Positions 40,932 through 52,213 of a stretch of DNA of 53,938 nucleotides are shown piece after piece. The notes under the pieces were generated by a model. It saw nothing but the letters and a program-made list of their open reading frames with translations, was not told the origin of the DNA and did no database searches. The stretch covers positions 8,241,211-8,295,148 of the forward strand of contig CM035356.1 of assembly GCA_020137815.1 (NCBI GenBank). Reading direction: 5' to 3'. Every line of letters starts with the position of its first letter. The stretch's first letter is position 1. Source of the stretch: Hormiphora californensis. Its lineage: Eukaryota; Ctenophora; Tentaculata; Cydippida; Pleurobrachiidae. The translations under genes were made by a program, and so were the position numbers.

Positions 40932-41711
40932 CGGTTCCCAGGTGTACTTAGTAGTTTGTTCAAAGGTTCAGCTAAACGAAACGAATGGTTCCCAGGTGTA
41001 CTTAGTCGTTTGATCATAGTACCAGCTAAACTAAACGAATGGTTCCCTGGTGTACTTAGTCGTTTGATCATAGTACCAGCTAAACGAAACGAACGGTTCC
41101 CAGGTGTACTTAGTAGTTTGATCAAAGGTTCCGCTAAACGAAACGAATGGTTCCCAGGTGTACTTAGTAGTTTGATCAAAGGTTCAACTACACGAATTGA
41201 ACGGTTCCCAGGTGTACTTAGTAGTTTGATCAAAGGTTCAACTACACGAATTGAACGGTTCCCAGGTGTACTTAGTAGTTTGATCAAAGGTTCCGCTAAA
41301 CGAAACGAATGGTTCCCAGGTGTACTTAGTAGTTTGATCAAAGGTTCCGCTAAACGAAACGAATGGTTCCCAGGTGTACTTAGTAGTTTGATCAAAGGTT
41401 CAACTACACGAAACGAACGGTTCCCAGGTGTACTTAGTAGTTTGATCAAAGGTTCCGCTAAACGAAACGAATGGTTCCCAGGTGTACTTAGTAGTTTGAT
41501 CAAAGGTTCAAATACACGAAACGAATGGTTCCCAGGTGTACTTAGTAGTTTGATCAAAGGTTCCGCTAAACGAAACGAATGGTTCCCAGGTGTACTTAGT
41601 AGTTTGATCAAAGGTTCAACTACACGAAACGAACGGTTCCCAGGTGTACGTAGTAGTTTGATCAAAGGTTCCGCTAAACGAAACGAATGGTTCCCAGGTG
41701 TACTTAGTAGT

Positions 41712-41769
41712 TTGATCAAAGGTTCAACTAAACGAAACGATCGTTTCGTTTAGTTGAACCTTTGATCAA
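41712..41769. repeat. Perfect 58-bp palindrome in minisatellite (second)
   Basis: Identical to the palindrome at 40874-40931, with the same irregular units (CGTTTGATCATAGTACCAGC) downstream. Confidence 0.9.
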
Positions 41770-42166
41770 CGGTTCCCAGGTGTACTTAGTAGTTTGTTCA
41801 AAGGTTCAGCTAAACGAAACGAATGGTTCCCAGGTGTACTTAGTCGTTTGATCATAGTACCAGCTAAACTAAACGAATGGTTCCCAGGTGTACTTAGTCG
41901 TTTGATCATAGTACCAGCTAAACTAAACGAACGGTTCCCAGGTGTACTTAGTAGTTTGTTCAAAGGTTCAGCTAAACGAAACGAATGGTTCCCAGGTGTA
42001 CTTAGTAGTTTGATCAAAGGTTCCACTAAACGAAACGAATGGTTCCCAGGTGTACTTAGTAGTTTGATCAAAGGTTCAACTAAACGAAACGAATGGTTCC
42101 CAGGTGTACTTAGTAGTTTGAGCATAGTACCAGCTAAACTAAACGAATGGTTCCCTGGTGTACTTA

Positions 42167-43008
42167 TGTATGCATCGGAATGCATGCAGGATTATCCCAT
42201 CAATCATAATATCCTGAAATATGTCTCATGAACGTGATTGGAAGGAATGACGTGACTTGAAATATATTTCCGGGACGTGACTTGAAGAAACAGAGAAAAT
42301 CCAGTTGTTTCATTGTCCTTAATTGAAACAAACCAGAGATAACAAACCCATGTTGTTCATCAAACAACATCGTCATTTTGGGTGAATCTCTCTCTGTCAA
42401 ACCCTCGGCTCTCTCTTGTCGGAAAAACAAGTAGAGAAACCACTTTAACTCATATTAATGAAGCACGTTAGGAAATCAGTCACGTGAGGCGCTTCGAACC
42501 AATAACAGAATAGAACGCGGAGTCGCTATGGTAAATACTGTGGCTTTCGCGGTCGGGCACGAGAATAATTCCCGGGAATTCTTGGTCAGATGATTTTGTC
42601 AGGGTAGGAATATATATACCCCTCAGTCATTGACAGAGGGACCTTTTCTTTTGTTCTCTTGTTTTGGCCAGCACGACACTACTCTCAACGATCCAGCCCG
42701 CTCTCGCCCAGGGACTATAGATCCAGATGCCGTTCCTTCGCCGCTAATCGCTTCATAGTTCCTTCATTGTCATGTAAGCTCATGAGATATAGTGAGTAGA
42801 GTAATGGTGTAATATAGTATGTGAGTCATTCATTTCTACTACGGTTCTATAATACAAGTTACGTGTTTTGATAGTCCAAATTCATGAAGAGGCCGTTGCT
42901 TCTCATATAAACAGTATGACAGTGCATCAGCAGTGGTAGGGACTGCATTTCTGGTGTCTGAGAGTGGGAACTCAGTTGAGCTACTGAGACAACCTCCCGC
43001 TCCTTACA
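42167..43008 (+). repeat. LTR 1 of element B
   Basis: 842 bp. It opens TGTATGCATCGGAATGCATG, TG plus a hairpin (ATGCAT/ATGCAT). A CCAAT box is at 42499-42503 and TATATATA at 42610-42618, a normal promoter layout. The second half is nearly identical to LTR 2, the first half differs at 42310-42440. Confidence 0.8.
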
Positions 43009-43820
43009 GAAACATGGAGCCAACTCGACTCGAACTAGCACCCCATATATAATTCACTAATTTTTGGGTCTCGAGAACCAAGTATGATGGGATCGGATCC
43101 ATATTGCCATGAGATGGACGCTTGTGTATCGGGCAGTGGGGGATTCTGCTGTACTCACTCACATGACCCTGTTTTGTACGGAACGCAATGTATTACATTG
43201 CAGCTTCGGATGGTCCGGTGTTTGGTGGTAACCAGCCTAGAGAGCCAAGCACCGCAAGAACGGCCATCCTTAGTGGGTCCGGTTACCAATGGGTAGCAAC
43301 TCAGGGGTGGGAGTGGCTGGGCAGGACTCCTCGCCTGCGGTGGCGCTTGTGTTCGGCTTTTTTCGTGGCAATGTGGATTGATTCAGTAGTCTTGGAAAAA
43401 TGTCTAATAGGAAACCGTAACAATGATAGTCCGTAAGGAGTAAGAAAGTTAAAATTCCGGAGTAAAAGATTAGAAATATAGCAGTAGTGGAGATATGAGA
43501 TGAAATTATGGTTAGGAGCATATCATATGAAGTAGATGAGAAGCGAAAATTGAGAGGAAGCAGGTTGTGTTATATGTATGCTTGTGTCAAGTGCTCTCAT
43601 AGTATACACATATTGCAGTGCCCACTCTAATTGTTTATAATTCGCTGGGCAGCTATGGTTATAGAACGCGGAAAAGAATATAAGCCAGTTTTAATTAGGA
43701 GGGGTGCACTTGCCGGGTAACTATAGAGCGTGGTAGTTGGCTGTCTCTGACAACATTTTGCTAGCATGTTGCATTTTACATTTTGCTGTGGGACTGGGCG
43801 AAAGTACTTCTCTCTTGATA
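43009..43820 (+). other. Element B leader with primer-binding site
   Basis: TGGAGCCAACTCGACTCGAA begins at 43015. The first seven bases are the same as in element A, and the extension (CGACTCGAACTAGCACC) resembles the complement of a tRNA T-arm. Nothing coding is recognised in the rest. Confidence 0.55.
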
Positions 43821-43829
43821 CCTGGTAGA

Positions 43830-44345
43830 AAGGTCTGAGGTTGTACTCAAGAAAGGGTCTAGAAGAACCCTGTGGCTTGAGAGTTGAGAGCTAGTTGAAA
43901 GGTCCGAGGTTGAACTTCAAGAAAGGGTTGCGTAGAACCCCTGGCTTGAGAGTTGAGAGCAGGTCGAAAGGTATGAGGTCGTACCTCAAGAAAGGGTTGC
44001 GTAGAACCCCTGGCTTGAGAGTTGAGAGCAGGTCGAAAGGTCTGAGGTTGGACATGAAGAAAGGGTTGCGTAGAACCCCTGGCTTGAGAGTTGAGAGCAG
44101 GTAGAAAGGTCTGAGGTTGAACATCAAGAAAGGGTTGCGTAAAACCCCTGGCTTGAGAGTTGAGAGCAGGTAGAAAGGTCTGAGGTTGAACATCAAGAAA
44201 GGGTTGCGTAGAACCCCTGGCTTGAGAAGTAAGAGCTAATAGGAAGGTCGGTGGACTGATGTTGTACCTATAGAATGGGTCACTCAGAACACAATGGCTT
44301 GAGAGCTTGTAGAGAGGTCTGAGGTTATACCTCAAGAACGTGTCT
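43830..44345. repeat. 69-bp minisatellite (~7 copies)
   Basis: Units of GGTCTGAGGTTGAACATCAA, GAAAGGGTTGCGTAGAACCC and CTGGCTTGAGAGTTGAGAGC, then AGGTAGAAA; the outer units are degenerate. 69 = 23 codons, so the minus strand stays open for 163 codons (LNSQARGSTQPFL motif). I treat it as a repeat, not a gene. Confidence 0.85.
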
Positions 44346-45690
44346 TGCAAGATCTAGATGGCTTGATATGAGTCTCAATGAGAGGTCTGAGGTGAGACAG
44401 GTAAGGTCTAGCAGGGTTCTTGAAGGTTTAAAGGTGATTTCCCGTTTGCCTGAGTCTCTGTCATGTCTAGGGAGGGCTGGAAGGGCCATGTAGCAGATTG
44501 CTGTAAAGATCTCGGCTGGGTTTGCAGTTGCAGGTTTGCAGGATATCAAAAGGTGCACAGGTCGATTTATGATCCGTTGATTTGATACCTAACCCAACTG
44601 ATTTTAGCACAGCATGTCTTCCCAAGAGTTACCTGATGAGAGACCGCGGGAGACAGGTCGGAAGAAGGGTGGGGTATTGCGTTACCATAGGATGGTTGTC
44701 CTGAAATTCCGGTAAGCATACTAAGGAAAAATTCGTAGACAGGGAGGCAGAATATAAAGATTTGATTGCTTTGATTGATGAAACCGTTTTATCTAATCCG
44801 TTGTATCTCTTTCAGACACGAAGGAGTAATGGGACGGAGGAGATAAGCAAGAACTGGAGTCCTCTTCTGCAACTGAACCGGAGTATGAAAATCCGGTTGA
44901 GAACTCTCGTTGGAACACCACTCGAGAAAGTCTTTGAAAGACGGGGGCGCTGGCAGGGGCAGCAGGACTCGGGAATGCCGCCTAACATTGACAACCTAAA
45001 AGGCGGCTAAAAGGATGGGAGGTTCCAGTACTAGATCCAAGCAGCCGGATAGGGGCATCCGAGAGTATGCTGCACAATGTACATAGGCATCAGGCGCCTG
45101 GTAACCAGACGAAGGGGGACAGGAGTTCTGTGGAGGTCGACAGGAAGCCTCTGGAACCAGAACAGGGTAATTGGAAAGGACTGTGACTCTGGTGAGGCAC
45201 AAGGAATCTGTCTAGAATGCCAATCAGTATCGAGTAGTGTGCTATAAAGCACTGGGGGTGCCTGATTTATTTATTTGATTTTGTAATTGATTTGTATGCA
45301 AATACTTTCACTTCATTCTCTTGTAGCTATAAAACATAGTTGTCAATTGGTACAAAAAAAAACAAAAAAAAAACACAATCTTCTGGTTTATAAGAGAGCT
45401 ATAATGGGGATATGGAACCCAGATTGAAGCACTCGAGAGAAGTGTAACAGGTGAGGTGCAGTGTATTGTGTGCCATTCAATTTCATAGAGCTGACATAGT
45501 AGTCTATTAGTCCGTGACGAAGTCTCTGAGGGTCGTGTCCTGTTCTGACCGTTTGGTGGTGGCCACATATAATTCATGCCGAATTAGAGCTTGTTCCATC
45601 GTAGTATATTCTTATCCTTCATATCTCTAGTATCCTTCGTATCTCCGTCATATTGTCATTATATATTCGTGCATTCACAAGAGGGAGTGA
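44346..45690 (+). other. Element B internal, no recognised gene
   Basis: Ordinary-complexity sequence. The longest plus-strand stretch (44762-45010, 82 codons, RRSNGTEEISKNWSPLLQLN and VFERRGRWQGQQD) has a plausible composition but matches nothing I know. A poly-A-like AAAAAAAACAAAAAAAAAC lies at 45354-45374. Confidence 0.45.
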
Positions 45691-45696
45691 GTGAAT

Positions 45697-46335
45697 GAGT
45701 GAGAGAAAGATCAATTGGCAGTTGGGTCGTGTCGAGGCTCTACGACCGGTTTGGAGTGGTCCCTAATAAGTGTAGCTCCGACCAGTTATCGTGGCAACAT
45801 GAAGTAACTGTCAGTCCGACTTCTGAGAGTATCGCGATGAGGAATGCAGAGATAGAGTAAAATGATGAGAGACGAGGGTAGAAAGAGTTAGAAAGATTTA
45901 GAGAGATCTAGAGAGATTTAGAGTCTGAGAGTTAGAGAGATCTGTAGAAATTTGGAGTTTGAGAGTTATAGAGAGAACTTGAAAGATTTAGAGTCTGAGA
46001 GTTGGAGAGATCTGAAGAGACTTAGAGTACGAGAGTTAGAGAGATCTAGAGAGATTTGGAGTCTGAGAGTTAGAGGGATCTGGAAAGATTTAGAGTCTGA
46101 GATCTGGAGAGCGACAGTATTTGAGCTAGAGAAAGTAAGAGGGAGAGAGCGATGGATAGATAGTGAGAGAAAGAGACCTAGAGAGAGATGAGAATAGTCG
46201 AGTTCATTGATTTCGAGTTTCAGAAGTGTCCGAGTTTGATTGTGACGGTCAGAATTGTCAAAAGTGAGATGTGTGATTGTCGGACTTCTGTGTTATCATT
46301 TCTTTGAAACTAATGTTAGTGGCCCCAGCGTATAG
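45697..46335 (+). mobile_element. Fragment of gag-family LTR and leader inside element B
   Basis: GGCAGTTGGGTCGTGT, GGTTTGGAGTGGTCCCTAAT, CTCCGACCAGTTATCGTGGC and GTAACTGTCAGTCCGA match the complement of 4250-4360. The GA-rich part follows, then GTTAGTGGCCCCAGC near 46315, comparable to the GTTAGTGGTCCCCGCC primer-site boundary at 4004-4021, and a similar leader (TGTTTTCGAATTT). The first ~200 bp of that LTR and the gag gene are absent. Confidence 0.6.
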
Positions 46336-46495
46336 CGTGTTTTCGAATTTAGAGAACAAGGGAAATATACCTTTGGAACCAAAAAGGGCGCTTTGAAGAG
46401 AGGAGAATTAGGCCATCGAGTAAAAGGTGTCGATGCTGATTGAAATCCAGACAGAAATGAGAAAATTACCAGTCTTAAGTTGGTAAAGAAAGGAA

Positions 46496-46583
46496 AAGGT
46501 ATGAGGTTATTGAGGTATGAGGTTATTGAGGTATGAGTGTATTGAGGTATGAGGTTATTGAGGTATGAGGTTATTGAGGTATG
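46496..46583. repeat. 16-bp tandem repeat (TATGAGGTTATTGAGG)
   Basis: Five to six units of GGTATGAGGTTATTGA, one with GTGTATTGA. No coding role is evident. Confidence 0.85.
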
Positions 46584-48240
46584 AGATAGGGGATAAGGAC
46601 CCTGCCTCGTTCAGATCAGAAGGTGACTAAAGGAGGTCTCTCTGGGTTCCCTGGAGGTAGGTGTCAGAAGGTGGTGTAAGGTAGTGGAACTAAACTGGTA
46701 TAACAAGTCCCTACTTATCACCTTAGACTTGGTAAAGAGTCTGTATGATAGCAACACGTTTTAGTAGAAGGCGAACTGGCGTGTGAACCCCACTGATAGC
46801 TGCCTAATGCCTAGTAAGTTCATGTGTAAGGATAATAATAGGTTGTTGTGCCTATATGAGAGCCGTGCCTATCAGTTTGTCCCAATTGGATCGATTATAT
46901 AATATAGGGGTGAACTGTTCGCCAGCTGAGAACCTGGAAGATCCGATGTCTCTGAAGAAACGGGCAGCTATTATAGTGGGCTAAGTTTCAAGGAGTTGCC
47001 AAATCATAGAACACGTTGCTTGGGCAATGTGTTTGGTTACAGTTCATCCCTGCAACATACGCATACAGCGCTGAAGACAGCGTGCCAATGGAGGATATGC
47101 CGAGGTAGCTGGTAAGTAGGGAAAGCATCAGACCAATAGGTCATCAGGCCATGAGTGCTGGAGTGGGGGAGATAGATCAGCAATACCGTAATGGAGAAAG
47201 GGCGGTTTTCTACTTCGAGATATCCTGTCATTCCATGCTCTATTGGGAATATATGCTACTATTAAGGGTGTGTTGAATAGTAGCATTGTCCCCTCTGTTT
47301 TCTCAAGGTGAGACTGGGTTTAAAAAGGGTGTGACTGGGCAAGCTCAATATAAGCTGTGGCTGCGGTGCGACTCAGGAAAAGGGTACCCTTATCACGAAG
47401 AGATACAAAAGAGAGAGAGCGAGAGAAGAACCAGCTGAGAGAGGCCTGAGATGGAGAGAGAGAGAGAGAGGAGAACCACCCGGAAACGAGTTGCAGTGGG
47501 ATAGAGCAAGAGAGTGAGATAGAGACGGGATACCAAGGGAGAGATGAAATTATGAGAAACAGTCTCGACTTCAAAGGGGTAAAAAAAAAAAAAAAAAAAA
47601 AAAGGTGGGAGAAATTGAGAAAAAGCAAATTGGAAGTATATTAAGTTTTGAAAACGGTATACCTAGTTTTTCCATCCGATCGCGACTACGCTACGAGCGT
47701 CGATAGGACCGGATTAGTTTTCCTCTCACCAATTCTGAATTCAATAATAGCAACTATTGGAATCAAGGAATACTTTTCCCTTGTGCAAGGCCTCGTCTGA
47801 ATTATTGTAATTCCGTGCCCACGCGATTTTTTCCCGAAAACCAAGTTATAAGTAAGGCAGAACAAATCATCTCTGAGAGCCAGTAACGATCGGTAAGAGA
47901 GACTCTTTCTCGGGTCGGTGAGATAGGATTTTTCGTCGAGCTGTTTTCTCATTTTGTTTGTCTCGGGGTGGGTTGATGCTGAAAATGATGCTGATATTGA
48001 ACCCATTGGAACCTGACTAGCCAGTCTGGGAGAAGAACTCTTGACGAGACCGCAGAATTCGGGCTGTTAGTCCAGAAGGACTATCAGAGGTAAAGTAAAT
48101 GAGAGAGAATGAGTGGGAGAGAGGGAGTTTTCTCTCTCGGCAGAGGAAGTGAGAGAGAGAGAGAGGCATAGAAATGGAGTCACGGAGTGAGGTAGAAAAG
48201 AGAGGGAGAAAAGAGGGAGAGAACGAGAGTTAGAGTGAGC
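46584..48240 (+). other. Element B internal: GA tracts, poly-A, no recognised gene
   Basis: GA-rich at 47405-47470 and 48100-48240, a 23-base A run at 47581-47603, otherwise mixed sequence with short frames only. The frame on the minus strand at 47686-48006 (106 codons) matches nothing I recognise. Confidence 0.45.
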
Positions 48241-48261
48241 ATCCCAGCACTAAGGCGAGAA

Positions 48262-48645
48262 GGACGAGAGGATGACCCAGATCCTGAGATGTCACTTGAG
48301 GCCGATCCAGATCCTGAGAAGGTACTTGAGGATTATCTAGATCCGGTGAAGGTACTTGAGGATGACTCGGATCCTAAGAAGAGACTCGAGGATGATCCAG
48401 ATCCTGATAAGGTGCTTGAGCTGTGGATGATCCAAATCCTGAGAAGAGACTTGAGGATGATCCAGATCCTAAGAAGAGAATGAAGGATGATCCAAATCCT
48501 GAGAAGAGACTTGAGGATGATCCAGATCCTGAGAAGAGACTTGAGGATGATCCAGATCCTGAGAAGGTGCTTGAGCTGAGGATGATCCAGATCCTGAGAA
48601 GGAACTTGAGGCTGATCCAGAACATGATACTTGAGGATGTGTCAG
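48262..48645 (+). repeat. 30-bp acidic decapeptide array of element B
   Basis: About 12 units of CTTGAGGATGATCCAGATCC then TGAGAAGAGA. In sense it reads LEDDPDPEKR repeatedly, with frame changes where units gain extra bases (CTGTGG, CTGAGG). It is homologous to the 31-bp units at 20.1-20.4 kb in element A. Confidence 0.85.
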
Positions 48646-48972
48646 ATTCTAAAGAACGAGAATAGAGGATTTTCCAGGTCATGGAGAGTGGATCGGATAG
48701 GTACATGTGTATGACAAAGTATTGTACATACGAAGGGTATCAATCTTCAAAAATGGAAGAACCTCCCAAATGGAATGGGAGAGCGGATTCAGGTTTCGTT
48801 GGATTCGTATCAAGAAGCGAGGCGTATAATTGTACCCTGTTTCAGTATAATTCTGGACGTCTATCAGATTCCCTGACATGTCTGTGCTCTGCAAGATAGA
48901 CGGAAAGACGTGGTCGAGAGGTGATGGAAAAATAGACGTGTTCCGGAATGAAGACCATGAGAGGAACTCGAA

Positions 48973-49428
48973 ATGAGGCGAGTTTCAGAAAAAGAGGCTG
49001 GTTCCAGAAGGAGGAGCTGGCGAAAGGGTGATCTGATTGAAAAAAACATCGAACAAGATCATGGCGATGGTGAGAAGCCTAAAGTCAGAGGATACTATTC
49101 CAGTGAGGAGCAGCGGAAGGTGGAATTCCAGTGCGAGAAGCTGGGGAAAAGATTGGCTGATAGCCGTACGAGATGGTTGAAAATGAAAGTCAGATACTCC
49201 CGACCGAGCGAGTACACCCTTGTGAGGAAAGGTGTGACGAATGACTGGGAACAGTCGGTAGGCCGACCGGGAGTCAACCAAGTTAGCAGACACTTATGGC
49301 CTGTAGTAATGACTTGCGACTTGAAGACTTGGAAACAGTATCGAATCTGTGGGATTCGGAGTGAGGATGGCGGCAGAGGCCATGTGGAAAATTGTTGGAG
49401 GATACTTTTTGACTCTAAGCCGAAGTAG
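48973..49428 (+). CDS. Hypothetical 151-residue frame in element B
   Basis: Not recognised. It is open from ATG at 48973 to TAG at 49428 and basic/charged in its first half (RRRSWRKGDLIEKN, SSEEQRKVEFQCEKLGKRLA), with a W/R-rich second half (TWKQYRICGIRSEDGGRGH). It follows the acidic array, in the element's sense strand. Chance openness in GA-rich DNA is possible, and no splice or start context favours it. It could be what remains of a cargo gene. Confidence 0.25.
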   Translation: MRRVSEKEAGSRRRSWRKGDLIEKNIEQDHGDGEKPKVRGYYSSEEQRKVEFQCEKLGKRLADSRTRWLKMKVRYSRPSEYTLVRKGVTNDWEQSVGRPGVNQVSRHLWPVVMTCDLKTWKQYRICGIRSEDGGRGHVENCWRILFDSKPK

Positions 49429-49439
49429 AAGTCAAACTA

Positions 49440-52150
49440 AAAGGCGGATAGCTGGATGAACTCAACCAGATTTTTTGAGGATGGAACCAAAAGAAACGAT
49501 CTGGGGATGAGCTAGACCCTGAAGACGAAACAGGAACTAGAAAAAGAGCCTTTTCCAGAGTAAATCCAGACTATGATCAATTCTTGATTGAGAAAAAAAA
49601 GAGGGACACTGACGAGTGAACGGTGGAAAGAAGATATGACGTGGAGAATCCCCGAAAAGGGGAATTGATGAATCTCGTGGAAAGATGGAATAGAATGATG
49701 AGGTGGAGAACAAACGACTATGAGAGGAACGCGTAAGCTTCCTCTGGCAGAGAGTCGGGTACCTCAAGAGCCTCCTCTCAATGAAGAGTGGGTAGAATAA
49801 ATAAACGGACACTAACACAGCCCATGCACTCCCCGAAATTAGGAAGCTGACGAAAAGAAACAGAGTGAAATTGAAGAAGTTAGCGGTTAATGGTGTGTTG
49901 TGTCAATAATGAATTGTATTAGTTGTGTGTTTTAGAACTCCGGCCGGTTTATCTCTTGACATACAACGAAATACAGTTTAGGGTGTACACCTGAGTGAGA
50001 AAGGGGGAGTGAAAGACTGGAGCAAGGGTCCACTCCTAGGTCACGGGGTCGTGGCGCTGGTGAGGGAGGCCAGCGAGCGTATAGAGGCAACCCCCTTGGA
50101 AACGCGGGATTGGACGTGACTGAAAAGCGTAGCTACGAATTAAACGACAACTACCACTCGAGAGGAGAAGCGGGCTTGGAATAAAGCTCGGGAGAAGCGA
50201 ACTTGAAAGCAAATGGAAGTTCGAAAGAAGTGAGGAACTATCGGGACGAGGATGTTCTGAAGAGTCCTCAGGAGAGGCCAGTCTAGTGTAATGGGAAATG
50301 GACAAAGGGCCTGAAGGTCAATTGAAATGGACCAACTAAAGTTGACAGTTGACAAACAGACTGACAGTAACCAGCGATGAAAAAGAGAAGACCAAGGTAG
50401 CTCTCAAATGCTCCCGAAAAGCGAGGAAGGCCATGAAAGAACATGCTAGAAGAGATCAAGGGGTAGCATTATCAGCGGAAAGATGCAGTTAGGAAAAGTT
50501 CTCAACGGCAGTAGAGATGCGGAGTACTATCAGGGTGGACTACTGATGAGAACTAAGGCCATAGACAGAGAACGTTGTTGGACCACGTCAGCAAATCAAC
50601 GAATGTCAGGCCAGATCTATTCAGAAGCTTACTAGATGAGATCCTGGGATGCGATCTAGTGAGTGGGTGACCCGATGGAGTGGAGTAGACCCGAACTCGG
50701 GGGGAAAGATACTCCAGATGACAGTGACCCAACTGATAGCAAACTGCAAACACGGGGTGAATGGATTACCAGTCTGGCGTAAAGAAGACCTAATCGTGGG
50801 GAGAAGAAGAATACACGGACTGGCAATTGGATCCAGAGCGAAGAAGAGAACCAATGCAGCAACGATGAGGACTTGGCAGCTCCAATGAATCGTGAGCTGA
50901 CCAGAAATACTAACCAGAGGAGAGTAGCAAACCTCCGGGAGAAAGGCTGCCAACAGAGGAATTTGCAGTTCACTAGATGAGATCCTGGGATGCGATCTAG
51001 TGAGCGGGTATCCTGATGGAGTGGAGTAGATCCGAACGCGGGGGGAAAGATACTCCAGGCGATGGATACCCAGCAAACCGAAAACGGTGATAGCAACGGA
51101 CGAGCTAATATACTTTTCCTTCCATGAGTAGATGGAAAAGTGGAAGACTAATCTGCACCGCAGCTATGCCAGTTGAATCTGAACCCATCCACGAGGAAAC
51201 GGGTGCAGTTCAGAATAAAGGGGCCAATGTCGGCCAGTGAAACCTGAGATTGGAAAAGAACCGGATGCTTGTCGAGTAACTCAGTACAACAGCGTGCTGG
51301 ATCGATAGCAGGAGGAACCGTGAGTACCCGCTAATAACGCGGGAGAAGACTGCATGTCCAGAAAGACAGAGGCAAATCCGGTGGTGAACGACGGTGAATG
51401 CAAACATTGGCTCCGGGATAAAACAGCAAGGTACAAAGCTTGGTTCCTGCGAAAAGACCGAGAGGATCACCAAGAGAAAGTCAAAGTACCAGAAAGTGTA
51501 CTACTGAGAAGATACTCGGTGCCCGGAAAGTGGAGCCAACCCCAATCACGGAGTCTAAAGGTGAGCCGAATCAAGGTCCAAGGAGGACTGAGGAGGAAGC
51601 GTAGGACACCGCCACGCTGAGGATCACTCTCAACAGGAGAGTGTACTTTACAGTGAGCATTTTGAGAGACTCGCTGAGAAGGACAGTTGTGGGTGTTTGA
51701 TATAGTGAGCATTTTAAAAGACTCGCTGAGAAGGAAACGTGTGTGTATGTGTGAGTGTGTTTGTGTGTGAAAAGCAATTGAAACGAGTATGTAAGTGTGT
51801 GAATATTTAGGAATGAGTTGTGCGACCAGAAGGATAGAAGCGGGATGATGAGCTTAAGGACGGCGGGGGAGGGAAGAGCGGCAGATGGAAAGCAGAATCC
51901 AGATTTCACTGCGGAGTATTGGTGGAGGCAGGAGGACCAGAAACAGTCACGACGGAGGTAGTGGACAAGTTTGACGCAAGTTCTGAAAGGTGTGATTGGT
52001 TGGGCGTGCCCTCTTTGTCAAAATTCTATGAAAAAATATAGTGAGATATTGAGGGACCCTAACTGAACACAAACGCTTTTCTGGCGTCCCGAGACGGGAT
52101 AAACCTCCGTTCGAGACCTGACAAAGATGAGAAAGCTTGGAAGGAGATCG
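49440..52150 (+). other. Element B 3' internal region with repeated A/B-shared block
   Basis: Mostly non-coding as far as I can see. The block CTAGATGAGATCCTGGGATG ... GATCTAGTGAGYGGGT ... GATGGAGTGGAGTAGA ... GGGGGGAAAGATACTCCAG occurs at 50633-50720 and again at 50970-51062, and in element A at 16600-16690 (opposite strand). A 58-bp duplication with ACTCGCTGAGAAGGA is at 51650-51742. Confidence 0.55.
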
Positions 52151-52213
52151 ACGTCTGTTCCAGGGTGAGGGAGTCTGTTCCAGGGTGTGGGAGTCTGTTC
52201 CAGGGTGTGGGAG
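52150..52213 (+). repeat. Polypurine-tract repeat before LTR 2
   Basis: Three 20-bp units of TCTGTTCCAGGGTGTGGGAG. The last abuts the LTR, so GGTGTGGGAG directly precedes TGTATGC. In element A the same place has CTTCTGGTGCGGGAG before TGTACAC. Confidence 0.75.

Larger units (their letters stand above)
40613..42166. repeat. 54-bp minisatellite (~29 copies), open on both strands
   Basis: The unit is CGAAACGAATGGTTCCCAGG then TGTACTTAGTAGTTTGATCA then AAGGTTCCGCTAAA. As 54 is a multiple of three and the unit has no stops, both strands stay open for up to ~265 codons: GSAKRNEWFPGVLSSLIK on plus, LIKLLSTPGNHSFRLAEP on minus. Variation is at a few sites (AATGG/AACGG, GCTAAA/ACTACA). Two palindromes interrupt it 838 bp apart with the same following units, indicating a higher-order duplication. 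The array ends exactly at LTR 1 of element B. Confidence 0.9.

Noticed and set aside
40334-42231. Long open frames on both strands as real repeat proteins
   Set aside because: Openness follows automatically from a stop-free 54-bp unit; no start context, no non-repeat domain, and the frames are cut by palindromes.
43015-43045. A tRNA gene at the element B primer site
   Set aside because: Only the T-arm-like 3' part is suggested and the acceptor length does not fit; it is best explained as a primer-binding site.
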